Part shown: positions 44,405-52,548 of the stretch, piece after piece
How the letters are laid out: the number at the start of each line of letters is the position of its first letter
Numbering within the stretch: the first letter of the stretch is position 1
From: Chryseobacterium oranimense
Lineage (GTDB): Bacteria > Bacteroidota > Bacteroidia > Flavobacteriales > Weeksellaceae
NCBI RefSeq assembly: GCF_900129755.1
Contig: NZ_FQWT01000003.1
Location: forward strand, 62,001-126,000
Direction: 5' to 3'
DNA length: 64,000 nt
The notes under the pieces: model-generated
Told to the model about the DNA's origin: nothing
The model's database searches: none
What the model saw: the letters and a program-made list of their open reading frames with translations, nothing else
Translations under genes and position numbers: made by a program

Positions 44405-44760
44405 TTTAAAAATTTAATGTTTCTACTTACTTGCAGTCCTGCGGACAGTCAATCAGGCGTTCCTGATTTCGTTCGGGCTTCCTTGCAGGATAGCCAGCAG
44501 GCTTTCTTAACCGAACTCGTGATTTCCTGCCTGTCTGCGATACGGCAGGACGGCACTCATTCCTGTATGCTATCAGGCAGAATAGCCATCATTCTTGCGT
44601 TCCTGTAATCCTGCATTCAGGAAAGCAATCCCGATTGATTGCAAGCCGTCACGCTGTCATTCTTGCATCCTTGCATTCTTGCAATCCAGCCGTCAGGATT
44701 GCAGGATTGTTTGTATTCTTGAATGCTATCAATCTATCAGCCCTGATTGAGTTCCTGCCT
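44405..44760. repeat. Degenerate short iterated repeats upstream of traA
   Basis: Words such as TTCTTGCA, TCCTTGCA, TCCTGCAT and TTCCTGTA recur at irregular spacing, with several complete runs (for example around 44660-44720). They may be binding sites for TraA/TraB-like proteins or an unusual leader. They are too degenerate to call a CRISPR or satellite. Confidence 0.6.
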
Positions 44761-44817
44761 GAAATCTGATACAAAGAACTATGGATATTCTTTCCGCTGT
44801 ATGTGTGTGGCAGTGTT

Positions 44818-44841
44818 TGGCGTTCAAAGGCAGTGTTTGGC
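44818..44841 (+). repeat. Dispersed 24-bp ICE repeat, copy 4
   Basis: TGGCGTTCAAAGG-CAGTGTTTGGC lies in the candidate oriT region; a GGCAGTGTTTGGC half is also present just before it at 44809-44821. Confidence 0.7.
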
Positions 44842-45021
44842 ACTGCGATACAGTACAACCCTTTCGTAAACAGGGCTTTACTTTGTACAATGATTTTTAT
44901 TAACGGATTTATGCAAAAGTCTTTTGACAAATCGGAGGGTAACGGGAACGGCTTCGAGCCGTTTTTCCCTGTTACATTTAATCCGTCCCGTAGGGCGGAT
45001 TATTGTGTTCACCGGAACACG

Positions 45022-45076
45022 GCAAGTTGTGTTTTGAGGCACTCTAAACCGAGTTTAGTGCCTCAAAACAACTTGC
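45022..45076. repeat. Long hairpin upstream of mobA
   Basis: GCAAGTTG(TG)TTTTGAGGCACT pairs with AGTGCCTCAAAACAACTTGC, a stem of about 20 to 24 bp with a small bulge and a CTAAACCGAGTTT centre. Two further hairpins lie just upstream, at 44943-44969 (GGGAACGGCT/AGCCGTTTTTCCC) and 44980-45001 (AATCCG/CGGATT). The set is suitable for a relaxase recognition region. Confidence 0.65.
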
Positions 45077-45140
45077 CCTTGCAGGGAGCAGAAAAACCCT
45101 CCGAAGTCGGCTTTTCGTGTGAATTATAAATGGATTAGTG

Positions 45141-45578
45141 ATGAACGAGAACAATAACAGCAAACAGAATAAGGGCGGTCGTAAGCCCAAGCTCAACCCA
45201 AGCACCCACCGCCACGTTTTCCGATTGACAGATGAGGAAAATGCCAAACTTTTATCGCTTTTTGAAGCATCGGGAATGCCCAATAAAGCAAAGTTTATCA
45301 TTTCGCAAGTGTTCGGAAAGGAAATGAAGTCGGTCAAAATTGATAAAGGAACGGTTGATTTTTATATGCGACTGACTTCTTTTCACAGCCAGTTTCGGGC
45401 AATAGGTATCAATTATAATCAGATTGTAAAGCTGTTGTACCGTCATTTTTCGGAAAAGAAAGCCGCAGCTTTCCTGTACAAATTGGAAAAGCAGACGGCT
45501 GAAATGGCAATGTTGTGTCAGAAAATCATCCAGCTAACCGAAGAATTTGAAGCCAAACATCTGAAAAAACAGCGTTAG
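45141..45578 (+). CDS. mobA: MobA-like mobilization accessory protein
   Basis: The ATG at 45141 is preferred to a GTG one codon earlier and gives 145 residues. The product has a basic N-terminus (NNSKQNKGGRKPKLNPSTHRHVFRLTDEENAKLLSLFEASGMPNKAKFIISQVFG) typical of ribbon-helix-helix mobilization accessory proteins. A helical tail follows (FHSQFRAIGINYNQIVKLLYRHF), characteristic of MobA/MobC-type relaxosome proteins. It should bind oriT and help the relaxase encoded next. Confidence 0.85.
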   Translation: MNENNNSKQNKGGRKPKLNPSTHRHVFRLTDEENAKLLSLFEASGMPNKAKFIISQVFGKEMKSVKIDKGTVDFYMRLTSFHSQFRAIGINYNQIVKLLYRHFSEKKAAAFLYKLEKQTAEMAMLCQKIIQLTEEFEAKHLKKQR

Positions 45579-45582
45579 ACCT

Positions 45583-45624
45583 GGATGAGCTATCCATTAA
45601 AAGATAAAAATTAATAGCTCATCC
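45583..45624. repeat. Inverted repeat between mobA and the relaxase gene
   Basis: GGATGAGCTAT (45583-45593) and ATAGCTCATCC (45614-45624) are perfect 11-bp arms around a 20-nt A-rich loop. They may attenuate translation or transcription of the relaxase or bind a mob protein. Confidence 0.7.
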
Positions 45625-45665
45625 ACGCTTCATTACCATTAAGAAAATAAAAAAATCAATGAAAA

Positions 45666-46955
45666 ATGATAGCAAAAATCGGAAGAAGCGAAAATTTGTA
45701 CGGTGCGTTGGCATATAATAATCTGAAAGTGGAAAAGGAAAACGGACAAATTCTGTTTACCAATAAGATAATTGAAACGCCAAGCGGAGCATATACCGTT
45801 TCTCAATTAACCCAATCTTTTGAGCCGTACCTTATCGCAAATCGCAATACGCAATATCACACCTTGCATATTTCGCTCAATCCCGACCCGAAAGATAAAG
45901 TTAGCGATTACAAGTATAGGGAAATGGCACAAGAATATATGCGGGAAATGGGTTACGGCGAACAGCCTTTTGTGGTCTTCAAACATACCGATATTGACCG
46001 TAGCCATATCCATATCGTATCGGTCTGCGTGGACGAACAGGGCGTGAAAATTTCGGATAGTTTTGAGAAAATGCGGTCTATGAATGTATGCCGTGAACTG
46101 GAAAGAAAACACGGTCTGATACCCGCAACGGACAAAGAACATAATCACAATGATAAGGTTTTTCGTCCGGTGGATTATCGGGCAAGTGATATAAAAAGTC
46201 AGATTGCTTCGGTCATTCGCCACTTGCCGAACTATTATCAATACCAAACTTTGGGAGAATACAATGCTTTGCTATCCCTGTTCAATATTACTACCGAGAA
46301 AGTGGAGGGAGAATTACACGGAAAGGCACAGCAGGGTTTATTGTACATTCCATTGAATGAGAAAGGCGAAAGAGCCGGACATCCGTTTAAGGCTTCGCTT
46401 TTCGGAAAGAACGCAGGGCTTCCGGCTTTGGAACTGCATTTTGCGAAATGCAAAACAACACTGAAAGATACCCCAGCTAAACAGACCTTAAAATCAGCCG
46501 TTACTATTGCCCTGCAATCCACAAACAATGAACAGGCTTTTAAAAAACAATTAGGGGAACAAGGGATTAATGTTGTGGTGCGTAGAAATGACACGGGACG
46601 TATTTACGGAATGACCTTTATAGACCACAATTCTAAAAGCGTATGGAACGGTTCACGTTTAAGCAAGGAACTTTCCGCCAATACCTTTAATGATTATTGG
46701 AACAACAACATCAAACCGGATATTAAAGAACCAACTGTACAACTGCCAAAAACATCCCCATCAAATGATGCGGATCTTCCTGCGGAAGAACCACATCATT
46801 TGTTCGATTTCTTAACTACTGAAAAACACGAAGACCGTTTGATTGAAGCCTTTGGAGGTTTGCTTATACCTGAAGCACAGGGAGAAGACTACGAGGAACA
46901 GGGCTTTGCCAACAAAATGAAGAAGAAACGTAAACGCAAAAGAGGTCAGCAGTAG
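45666..46955 (+). CDS. mobB: Relaxase (MobB-like, MobP-type)
   Basis: The 429-residue protein has an N-terminal relaxase domain: MIAKIGRSENLYGALAYNNLKVEKENG, then YHTLHISLNPDPKD and the three-His motif HTDIDRSHIH (His107, His114, His116). The catalytic Tyr is probably near the N-terminus (Tyr12 or Tyr17). The C-terminus is basic (KKKRKRKRGQQ). It should nick oriT and lead DNA transfer. It lies between mobA and the coupling protein gene, as in CTnDOT. Confidence 0.92.
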   Translation: MIAKIGRSENLYGALAYNNLKVEKENGQILFTNKIIETPSGAYTVSQLTQSFEPYLIANRNTQYHTLHISLNPDPKDKVSDYKYREMAQEYMREMGYGEQPFVVFKHTDIDRSHIHIVSVCVDEQGVKISDSFEKMRSMNVCRELERKHGLIPATDKEHNHNDKVFRPVDYRASDIKSQIASVIRHLPNYYQYQTLGEYNALLSLFNITTEKVEGELHGKAQQGLLYIPLNEKGERAGHPFKASLFGKNAGLPALELHFAKCKTTLKDTPAKQTLKSAVTIALQSTNNEQAFKKQLGEQGINVVVRRNDTGRIYGMTFIDHNSKSVWNGSRLSKELSANTFNDYWNNNIKPDIKEPTVQLPKTSPSNDADLPAEEPHHLFDFLTTEKHEDRLIEAFGGLLIPEAQGEDYEEQGFANKMKKKRKRKRGQQ

Positions 46956-46978
46956 TATTCAGCCAAATACCGCCACTC

Positions 46979-46997
46979 AAAGCCAATGACTGCCAAA
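46979..46997 (-). repeat. Related dispersed repeat copy, opposite orientation
   Basis: On the minus strand TTTGGCAGTCATTGGCTTT resembles the tails of the 24-bp repeat copies at 40482-40500 and 42722-42740. It lies in the gap between the relaxase and coupling-protein genes. Confidence 0.55.
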
Positions 46998-47057
46998 TTC
47001 TTATAGCCACTATGTAGAGCCTATAAATTCACGCCCGAACATTAAAACTAAAAAATA

Positions 47058-49058
47058 ATGCAGGGAGAAGACGATTTAAGAGGACTTGCCAAGATTATGG
47101 CATTTATGCGGGCAGTGAGTATTCTATTGGTACTGATGCACCTTTATTGGTTTTGCTACGGTTTCTTTATAGAACGTGGCTGGACATTAGAACTCATAAA
47201 CAAAATATTAGGGAATTTTCAGCGAACGGCAGGACTGTTCTCACACACCTTATATACCAAAGCCTTTGCTTTGGTATTGTTGGCATTAAGCTGTTTGGGA
47301 ACAAAGGGCGTAAAGAATGAGAAGATAACCTGGTCTAAAATTTACGTGGCTTTAGGCGTTGGTTTTGTGCTGTTTTTCTTGAATATACCGTTGTTAAAGC
47401 TATCTCCGGTAATAGGCACATTTCTGTATATCCTTACTATATCGTTAGGTTATATCGCCCTGCTGATGGCAGGTGTATGGATGAGCCGATTGCTCCGTAC
47501 TAATCTGATGGACGATGTTTTCAATAATGAGAACGAGAGCTTTCAGCAGGAAACCCGATTATTAGAAAACGAATATTCCGTCAATCTTCCAACGAAGTTT
47601 TATTATAAGAACAAATGGAACAACGGTTGGATAAATATCGTCAATCCTTTTCGGGCAACGATTGTGTTGGGTACTCCGGGTTCGGGAAAATCGTATGCCA
47701 TTGTAAATAACTATATTAAGCAACAAATCGAAAAGGGTTTTTCGATGTACATCTACGATTTTAAGTTTGATGACCTTTCCACCATTGCGTACAACCATTT
47801 GTTGAAGCATCGTGATAAGTACAAAATACAGCCAAAATTTTACGTGATAAACTTTGACGACCCACGCAAGAGCCATAGGTGCAATCCACTCAATCCCGAT
47901 TTTATGACGGACATTTCCGATGCTTACGAAGCGGCTTACACCATAATGCTGAACCTCAACCGTAGCTGGATACAGAAGCAAGGGGATTTTTTCGTGGAAA
48001 GCCCAATTATCTTATTAGCAGCCATTATCTGGTATCTGAAAATATATGATAACGGTAAGTATTGTACATTCCCACACGCCATTGAATTGCTGAACAAAAA
48101 GTATTCGGACGTATTTACTATACTCACTTCATATCCCGATTTGGAAAATTACTTATCGCCCTTTATGGATGCTTGGCAAGGCGGAGCACAAGACCAATTA
48201 CAGGGACAAATCGCATCGGCTAAAATTCCATTGTCGAGAATGATTAGCCCACAGTTGTATTGGGTTATGACGGGCGATGATTTTTCGCTTGACATCAATA
48301 ATCCGAAAGAGCCTAAGATTTTATGCGTGGGTAACAACCCCGACCGTCAAAATATCTACTCCGCAGCTTTGGGTTTGTACAATTCGAGAATTGTGAAACT
48401 CATCAACAAAAAGGGGCAATTAAAGAGTTCGGTTATTATAGATGAGCTGCCAACCATTTATTTTAGAGGACTGGATAATCTTATCGCAACTGCGAGAAGT
48501 AATAAGGTAGCGGTTTGTTTGGGTTTTCAGGATTTTTCGCAATTAACAAGGGATTACGGCGACAAGGAAAGCAAGGTTATCCAAAATACGGTAGGTAATA
48601 TATTCAGTGGTCAGGTGGTCGGCGAAACGGCGAAAAGCCTTTCGGAACGCTTCGGGAAAGTATTACAGAAACGCCAAAGTATGACGATTAACCGTAACGA
48701 TAAATCAACTTCCATATCCACACAGTTAGACAGCCTTATTCCGGCTTCCAAAATCTCAACCTTAACACAGGGTATGTTTGTGGGTTCTGTATCGGATAAT
48801 TTCGATGAGCGTATCGAGCAAAAGATTTTCCACGCTGAAATTGTCGTGGACAATGAAAAAGTTGCCGCAGAAACTAAAGTATATCAGAAGATACCGGAAA
48901 TCCTGTCCTTTGTTGATGAACACGGAGAAGACAAAATGAAACAGGAAATTGAAAGCAATTACCGCCAAATAAAACAGGATATTGTACAGATTATCGAAAC
49001 GGAATTGGAGCGTATCAAGAATGACCCCAACTTGCAGCATTTGGTACAGGAAGGGTAA
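47058..49058 (+). CDS. mobC: Type IV coupling protein (MobC / TraG-VirD4 type)
   Basis: The 666-residue protein has several N-terminal membrane segments (about residues 13-35, 65-80, 95-145). Walker A is VLGTPGSGKSYAI near residue 210, and Walker B is SVIIDELPTIYF. The C-terminal QVVGETAKSLSERFGKVLQ is a feature of VirD4-like proteins. It should couple the relaxosome to the mating machine. A terminator follows its stop (49116-49146), which closes the mob operon. Confidence 0.93.
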   Translation: MQGEDDLRGLAKIMAFMRAVSILLVLMHLYWFCYGFFIERGWTLELINKILGNFQRTAGLFSHTLYTKAFALVLLALSCLGTKGVKNEKITWSKIYVALGVGFVLFFLNIPLLKLSPVIGTFLYILTISLGYIALLMAGVWMSRLLRTNLMDDVFNNENESFQQETRLLENEYSVNLPTKFYYKNKWNNGWINIVNPFRATIVLGTPGSGKSYAIVNNYIKQQIEKGFSMYIYDFKFDDLSTIAYNHLLKHRDKYKIQPKFYVINFDDPRKSHRCNPLNPDFMTDISDAYEAAYTIMLNLNRSWIQKQGDFFVESPIILLAAIIWYLKIYDNGKYCTFPHAIELLNKKYSDVFTILTSYPDLENYLSPFMDAWQGGAQDQLQGQIASAKIPLSRMISPQLYWVMTGDDFSLDINNPKEPKILCVGNNPDRQNIYSAALGLYNSRIVKLINKKGQLKSSVIIDELPTIYFRGLDNLIATARSNKVAVCLGFQDFSQLTRDYGDKESKVIQNTVGNIFSGQVVGETAKSLSERFGKVLQKRQSMTINRNDKSTSISTQLDSLIPASKISTLTQGMFVGSVSDNFDERIEQKIFHAEIVVDNEKVAAETKVYQKIPEILSFVDEHGEDKMKQEIESNYRQIKQDIVQIIETELERIKNDPNLQHLVQEG

Positions 49059-49115
49059 ATAAAAAAGGAGTATATAAAATATTTCTCTTTCCTATTAAAC
49101 TCGAATTATTCCGTA

Positions 49116-49146
49116 AAAACCGAAGTTTTTAGAGCTTCGGTTTTTT
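49116..49146 (+). terminator. Intrinsic terminator of the mob operon
   Basis: AAAACCGAAG and CTTCGGTTTT pair around TTTTTAGAG and are followed by a T run. It separates the transfer genes from the cargo operon. Confidence 0.85.
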
Positions 49147-49196
49147 AATTGATATATACAGCCTCTCATTATTTTAAAATAATCCGTCTAATTATT

Positions 49197-49226
49197 TTGT
49201 TAGTCTGTTCTAACTTATTATTTTTG
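49197..49226 (+). promoter_or_regulatory. Cargo operon promoter with putative operator
   Basis: A Bacteroidota -7 box TATTTTTG (49219-49226) follows a -33 TTG (49197-49199) at about 19 nt spacing. The inverted repeat GTTAG-N6-CTAAC (49199-49214) sits between them. Read on the minus strand (49216 to 49197) it is AAGTTA-N8-TAAC-AA. The same layout precedes the metal ABC operon at 59373-59392, agreeing at 14 of 20 positions in my count. A DtxR-type regulator is the likely ligand. Confidence 0.6.
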
Positions 49227-49254
49227 CCAATCTAATTATTGTAAAATTTAGACT

Positions 49255-49425
49255 ATGGAATACGTGATAGAATTATTAGAGGAAAACAGAAAGTATCTGG
49301 AAAGGCATATCCGGGATAATAACCTGATGCAGAAAGATATGAAGAAAGCTACAGAGGAATTAAGCCAGGTCAGTCAATTAAAAAGAGCAATCAAAATTTT
49401 AAAACTAAAGAGCAGAAAACAATGA
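49255..49425 (+). CDS. Small helical protein, first gene of cargo operon (56 residues)
   Basis: The ATG at 49255 (MEYVIELLEENRKYLERHIRD) gives 56 codons and stops at 49423-49425, overlapping the sod start (ATGA). The product is a charged amphipathic helix with heptad-like spacing and a C-terminal KILKLKSRKQ. It lies 29 bp after the -7 box, so it is the first translated gene of the operon. It may be a regulator or a small chaperone, or act by translational coupling to sod. I recognise no family. Confidence 0.7.
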   Translation: MEYVIELLEENRKYLERHIRDNNLMQKDMKKATEELSQVSQLKRAIKILKLKSRKQ

Positions 49426-50018
49426 AAATTACACAAGCATTACCGGAATTACCGTACGACAAAAACGCACTGAACCCGATTATTACGGAAGAAACGTTTG
49501 ATTACCATTACGGTAAGCACCACGCTACCTATGTCAATAACCTTTCGGGGCTGGTAAAGAATACTCCTTTGGAAAGTGCGACAGTAGAAGAAATTATCCG
49601 CAAAGGCTTTACGGAAAACAATGCACCATTATTCAACAACGCTGCACAGCATTGGAACCACAGTTTCTTCTGGCACTGCCTTTCTCCGAATGGCGGAAAA
49701 GCACCTGATGGCAAAATAGCGGAGCTTATCAATCGGGATTTCGGCAGTTTCGGGGATTTTAAAAACAAATTTTCAGAAACAGCAGTCAAACTCTTTGGTG
49801 CAGGCTGGGCGTGGCTGGCACAGAATGAACAAGGGTTGTTGGAAATCGTACCAATGAAAGATGCCCACACACCGCTAACAGAGAATAAAACACCGGTTCT
49901 TACGCTTGACGTATGGGAACACGCCTATTATATAGACTACCGGAATGCCCGCCCAAAATTCGTAGAGGGATTTTGGGAAATAGTGAATTGGGATTTTGCA
50001 AACAATAATTTAAAATAA
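49422..50018 (+). CDS. sodB: Superoxide dismutase, Fe/Mn family (FeSOD-like sequence)
   Basis: The 198-residue protein has all four metal ligands: His29 (DYHYGKHH), His80 (AAQHWNH), Asp163 and His167 (LDVWEHAYYIDYRN). Gln76 in NNAAQ lies at the position typical of iron SODs, and many stretches match E. coli SodB almost exactly. This argues for Fe or cambialistic use rather than strict Mn. It removes superoxide in the cytoplasm. It overlaps the small helical gene and is followed 1 bp later by a TPR-like gene. Confidence 0.93.
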   Translation: MKITQALPELPYDKNALNPIITEETFDYHYGKHHATYVNNLSGLVKNTPLESATVEEIIRKGFTENNAPLFNNAAQHWNHSFFWHCLSPNGGKAPDGKIAELINRDFGSFGDFKNKFSETAVKLFGAGWAWLAQNEQGLLEIVPMKDAHTPLTENKTPVLTLDVWEHAYYIDYRNARPKFVEGFWEIVNWDFANNNLK

Positions 50019-50019
50019 A

Positions 50020-50484
50020 ATGAGTGATACCTGTATGAACCATATAGAAAGACATTGGCAGGCGTTGACGACCTCCACTAATGAAATTTTTAACCAAGGT
50101 AATTTTGAAAAAGCACTGTCCGGTTATAAAGATGCACTGTACAGAGCGGAAGTGCTGAACAATAACATCCCGGATTGCATACGTCTGAAAATACCGTTCA
50201 TACAGGTATATATCATTTCCTGCAATAACCTGGCAAACACCTATGAGGAATTGGGCAAGCTGGAAGAAGCCGAAAATATGCTCAAACGAACGGTTTATTA
50301 CCTGTTACATCTTGCGGGAAATAAAGAACTCAACATAGACGAAATACAGTCTGAATTGAAAAGAGCTACGCTGGCTTATGTACGGTTTGCAGAAAAAAAC
50401 GGTACCGGAAAAACAAAACAGGAACAGCTTTTCAAAACACTGAAAGAACAATTAGTAGAAAACAATTTAATAAAAGTAGAATAG
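50020..50484 (+). CDS. TPR-like helical protein of unknown function
   Basis: The 154-residue protein has a TPR-like pattern: IFNQGNFEKALSGYKDALYRAEVLNNN, then CNNLANTYEELGKLEEAENMLKRTVYYLLHL. The rest is helical and charged. It sits in the middle of the cargo operon between sod and the peroxiredoxin, with 1 and 5 bp gaps. It could be a scaffold or adaptor for one of its neighbours. The family and function are not known. Confidence 0.7.
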   Translation: MSDTCMNHIERHWQALTTSTNEIFNQGNFEKALSGYKDALYRAEVLNNNIPDCIRLKIPFIQVYIISCNNLANTYEELGKLEEAENMLKRTVYYLLHLAGNKELNIDEIQSELKRATLAYVRFAEKNGTGKTKQEQLFKTLKEQLVENNLIKVE

Positions 50485-50489
50485 AAATT

Positions 50490-51116
50490 ATGTGCAATTC
50501 AGTAAAAAAACTAATGAACCAACAGCAAATGCAACTGGTACAAAAAGGACCATTAACCATCGGGGAAAAACTGCCCGATTTTGCAAAAAAAGCGATTGTT
50601 ACAACCGATAAGGGAATTGAAATCATTGACATCAACCAGCAATACGCTATGGAACAGGGCAAATGGACGGTATTGTTCTGGTGGCCGAAAGATTTCACGT
50701 TCGTTTGTCCTACCGAAATCATCGAATTTGATAAAAGCAGTGCAGCATTTGCAGAACGTAATGCCGTAGTTATAGGTGCATCTACCGACAGCGAATTTGT
50801 GCATTTGGGTTGGCGGCAAAATCATCCCGGATTGGCAAAACTGACTATCCCGATGCTCGCCGATACCTCTAAATCATTGGCAGAAGAAATGGGCATTTTG
50901 GACAATAACGAAAAAGTCGCCTATCGTGCCACATTCATTATCGACCCTAACGGTAAAATCCAATGGGTAAGCGTGTACCCGATGAATGTGGGCAGAAATG
51001 TAAACGAAGTGCTTCGGGTACTGGACGCTTTGCAAACCGAAGAACTCACCGCCTGTGGCTGGACGGCAGGAGAACAGACTTTAACAGCAAAACTAAAAGA
51101 ACAAAATGCAGGATAG
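50490..51116 (+). CDS. ahpC: Peroxiredoxin (AhpC/TSA family)
   Basis: The 208-residue protein has the peroxidatic Cys73 in FTFVCPTEI and a probable resolving Cys189 in TACGW. It should reduce hydrogen peroxide or organic peroxides, in complement to the SOD upstream. The opening GPLTIGEKLPDFAKKAIVTTDKGIEIIDINQQYAMEQGKWTVLFWWPKDFTF agrees with AhpC-type proteins. It overlaps the pepA start by 11 bp, so these are translationally coupled. The electron donor is not encoded nearby. Confidence 0.93.
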   Translation: MCNSVKKLMNQQQMQLVQKGPLTIGEKLPDFAKKAIVTTDKGIEIIDINQQYAMEQGKWTVLFWWPKDFTFVCPTEIIEFDKSSAAFAERNAVVIGASTDSEFVHLGWRQNHPGLAKLTIPMLADTSKSLAEEMGILDNNEKVAYRATFIIDPNGKIQWVSVYPMNVGRNVNEVLRVLDALQTEELTACGWTAGEQTLTAKLKEQNAG

Positions 51117-52548
51117 CTACTTGAATGTAAACCTTTTATCTTATGTAAAGAAAGAAGATGTTTCCGAAGATGCTGCGAACATCATACTCATAGCAACAAA
51201 AGAACAGTCTGAACGCTATGCGTTTCAAAAATCTTTGGCACAAAATATAGATAAGGCATTTGCTGAAAACCGGACGGAAGTTATTATCACACTTGGCGAT
51301 AAACAGAATTTTATTACCATCACTCCGAACAAAGAAACCGAACCTTTGCGGCTGGCAGGAGCTTCGTTGTACACCGCTCTGCAAAAACAGCAAACCCAAA
51401 CGGCAAAATTGCGGGGGCTGGAAGAACTTACGGAAGTAGAACGCTATGCCTTTCTGGAAGGAATGCTGTTGAGCAGTTACGATTTTAATAAATACAAAAC
51501 AAAAAAGAAACAGCTTCCCATTGAGGTATATATCCGTAACCGTTCCTTTCCGAAGGATAAAATTACTGAACTGAAAACAGTTGCGGAAGCCGTTTCATTG
51601 ACCAAAACATTGGTCAATGAGCCGGTCAATTATATGGATGCTTTGCGGTTTTCTTCGGCAGCAACGGAAGCCGGAAAACAGTTCGGATTTGAAACCGAAA
51701 TCCTGCATAAAGAACAGATTGAAGAATTGAAAATGGGCGGGTTACTTGCAGTAAACAAAGGTTCGGAAACACCGCCTACATTCAATATTTTTCATTACAA
51801 GCCCGAAAATGCTGTCAACGAAAAACCGTTGGTGCTTGTAGGCAAAGGCGTAATGTTCGACACGGGTGGCTATTCGCTGAAAATAAACGGGAATATGCTC
51901 ACGATGAAATGCGATATGGCAGGCGGTGCGGCAGTATTGGGAGCAGTTGCCGCTATTGCAGGAAATAAATTGCCTTATTATGTAATTGGGCTTGTTCCCG
52001 CTACCGACAATAAGATTTCTTCCAATGCTTTGGTAGTGGATGATGTGATTACGATGATGGATGGCACTACGGTTGAGGTGCAGAACACCGATGCCGAAGG
52101 CAGATTGGTACTGGCTGATGCTTTGACCTATGCCAAAAGGTTTGAACCGGAACTGGTCATTGATATGGCTACCTTAACAGGTGCTTCGGCTGCCATTACA
52201 GGCTCGTTCGGTATCGCCGTGTTGGGGAATAGTCAGGAGAAAATAAACGAACTCAAAGAAGTCGGAGAACAGGTTTACGAACGTTTGGTTCAATTACCGC
52301 TCTGGAAAGAATACAAAGATTTACTGAAATCCACAGTTGCGGATATGAGCAATCTGGGTGGTCCCATAGGTGGTGTAAGCACCTCTTCCATTTTCCTGGA
52401 GCATTTTACCGATTATCCGTGGTTACATCTTGACATTGCCGGAGCTGCATTTGTGAAAGAAAACAAAGGCTACAGGCAGAGCGGAGCGACGGCTGTGCCG
52501 GTACGGTTGCTATATGAGTTTATTAAGAGAAAATGCAAAGATGATTGA
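51106..52548 (+). CDS. pepA: Leucyl aminopeptidase (M17 family)
   Basis: The 480-residue protein has the M17 signature NTDAEGRL (residues 327-334) and the metal site region [11 protein letters not shown] (246-256) with Asp270 in MKCDMAGG. M17 enzymes use two metals (Zn or Mn) to release N-terminal residues. It is about as long as typical PepA. It lies in the middle of the cargo operon, between a peroxiredoxin and nrdB, overlapping both, which shows strong co-expression. Confidence 0.92.
   Translation: MQDSYLNVNLLSYVKKEDVSEDAANIILIATKEQSERYAFQKSLAQNIDKAFAENRTEVIITLGDKQNFITITPNKETEPLRLAGASLYTALQKQQTQTAKLRGLEELTEVERYAFLEGMLLSSYDFNKYKTKKKQLPIEVYIRNRSFPKDKITELKTVAEAVSLTKTLVNEPVNYMDALRFSSAATEAGKQFGFETEILHKEQIEELKMGGLLAVNKGSETPPTFNIFHYKPENAVNEKPLVLVGKGVMFDTGGYSLKINGNMLTMKCDMAGGAAVLGAVAAIAGNKLPYYVIGLVPATDNKISSNALVVDDVITMMDGTTVEVQNTDAEGRLVLADALTYAKRFEPELVIDMATLTGASAAITGSFGIAVLGNSQEKINELKEVGEQVYERLVQLPLWKEYKDLLKSTVADMSNLGGPIGGVSTSSIFLEHFTDYPWLHLDIAGAAFVKENKGYRQSGATAVPVRLLYEFIKRKCKDD

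Larger units (their letters stand above)
44403..45140. other. Repeat-rich divergent region, candidate oriT and promoter region
   Basis: This stretch lies between leftward traA and rightward mobA and has no credible gene. The left half (44405-44760) is packed with short iterated words, on the minus strand GCAAGAAT, GCAAGGAT and GCAGGATT variants. The right half has a repeat copy (44818-44841) and three hairpins (44943-44969, 44980-45001, 45022-45076). CTnDOT-class elements have oriT just upstream of the mob genes, so this is the best oriT candidate in the window. Confidence 0.55.

Noticed and set aside
44405..44760. Possible CRISPR array
   Set aside because: The repeated words are only 7-9 bp, degenerate and irregularly spaced, and no cas genes are present.
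44649..44930. Leftward open frame of 93 codons in the iterated-word region
   Set aside because: The reading frame arises from the repeated words and overlaps the repeat copy at 44818-44841; no protein family character is visible.
49422..50018. Calling the SOD a strict manganese enzyme
   Set aside because: The NNAAQ motif and near identity to FeSOD active-site segments point to iron or mixed use, so I did not use it as proof of a manganese island.
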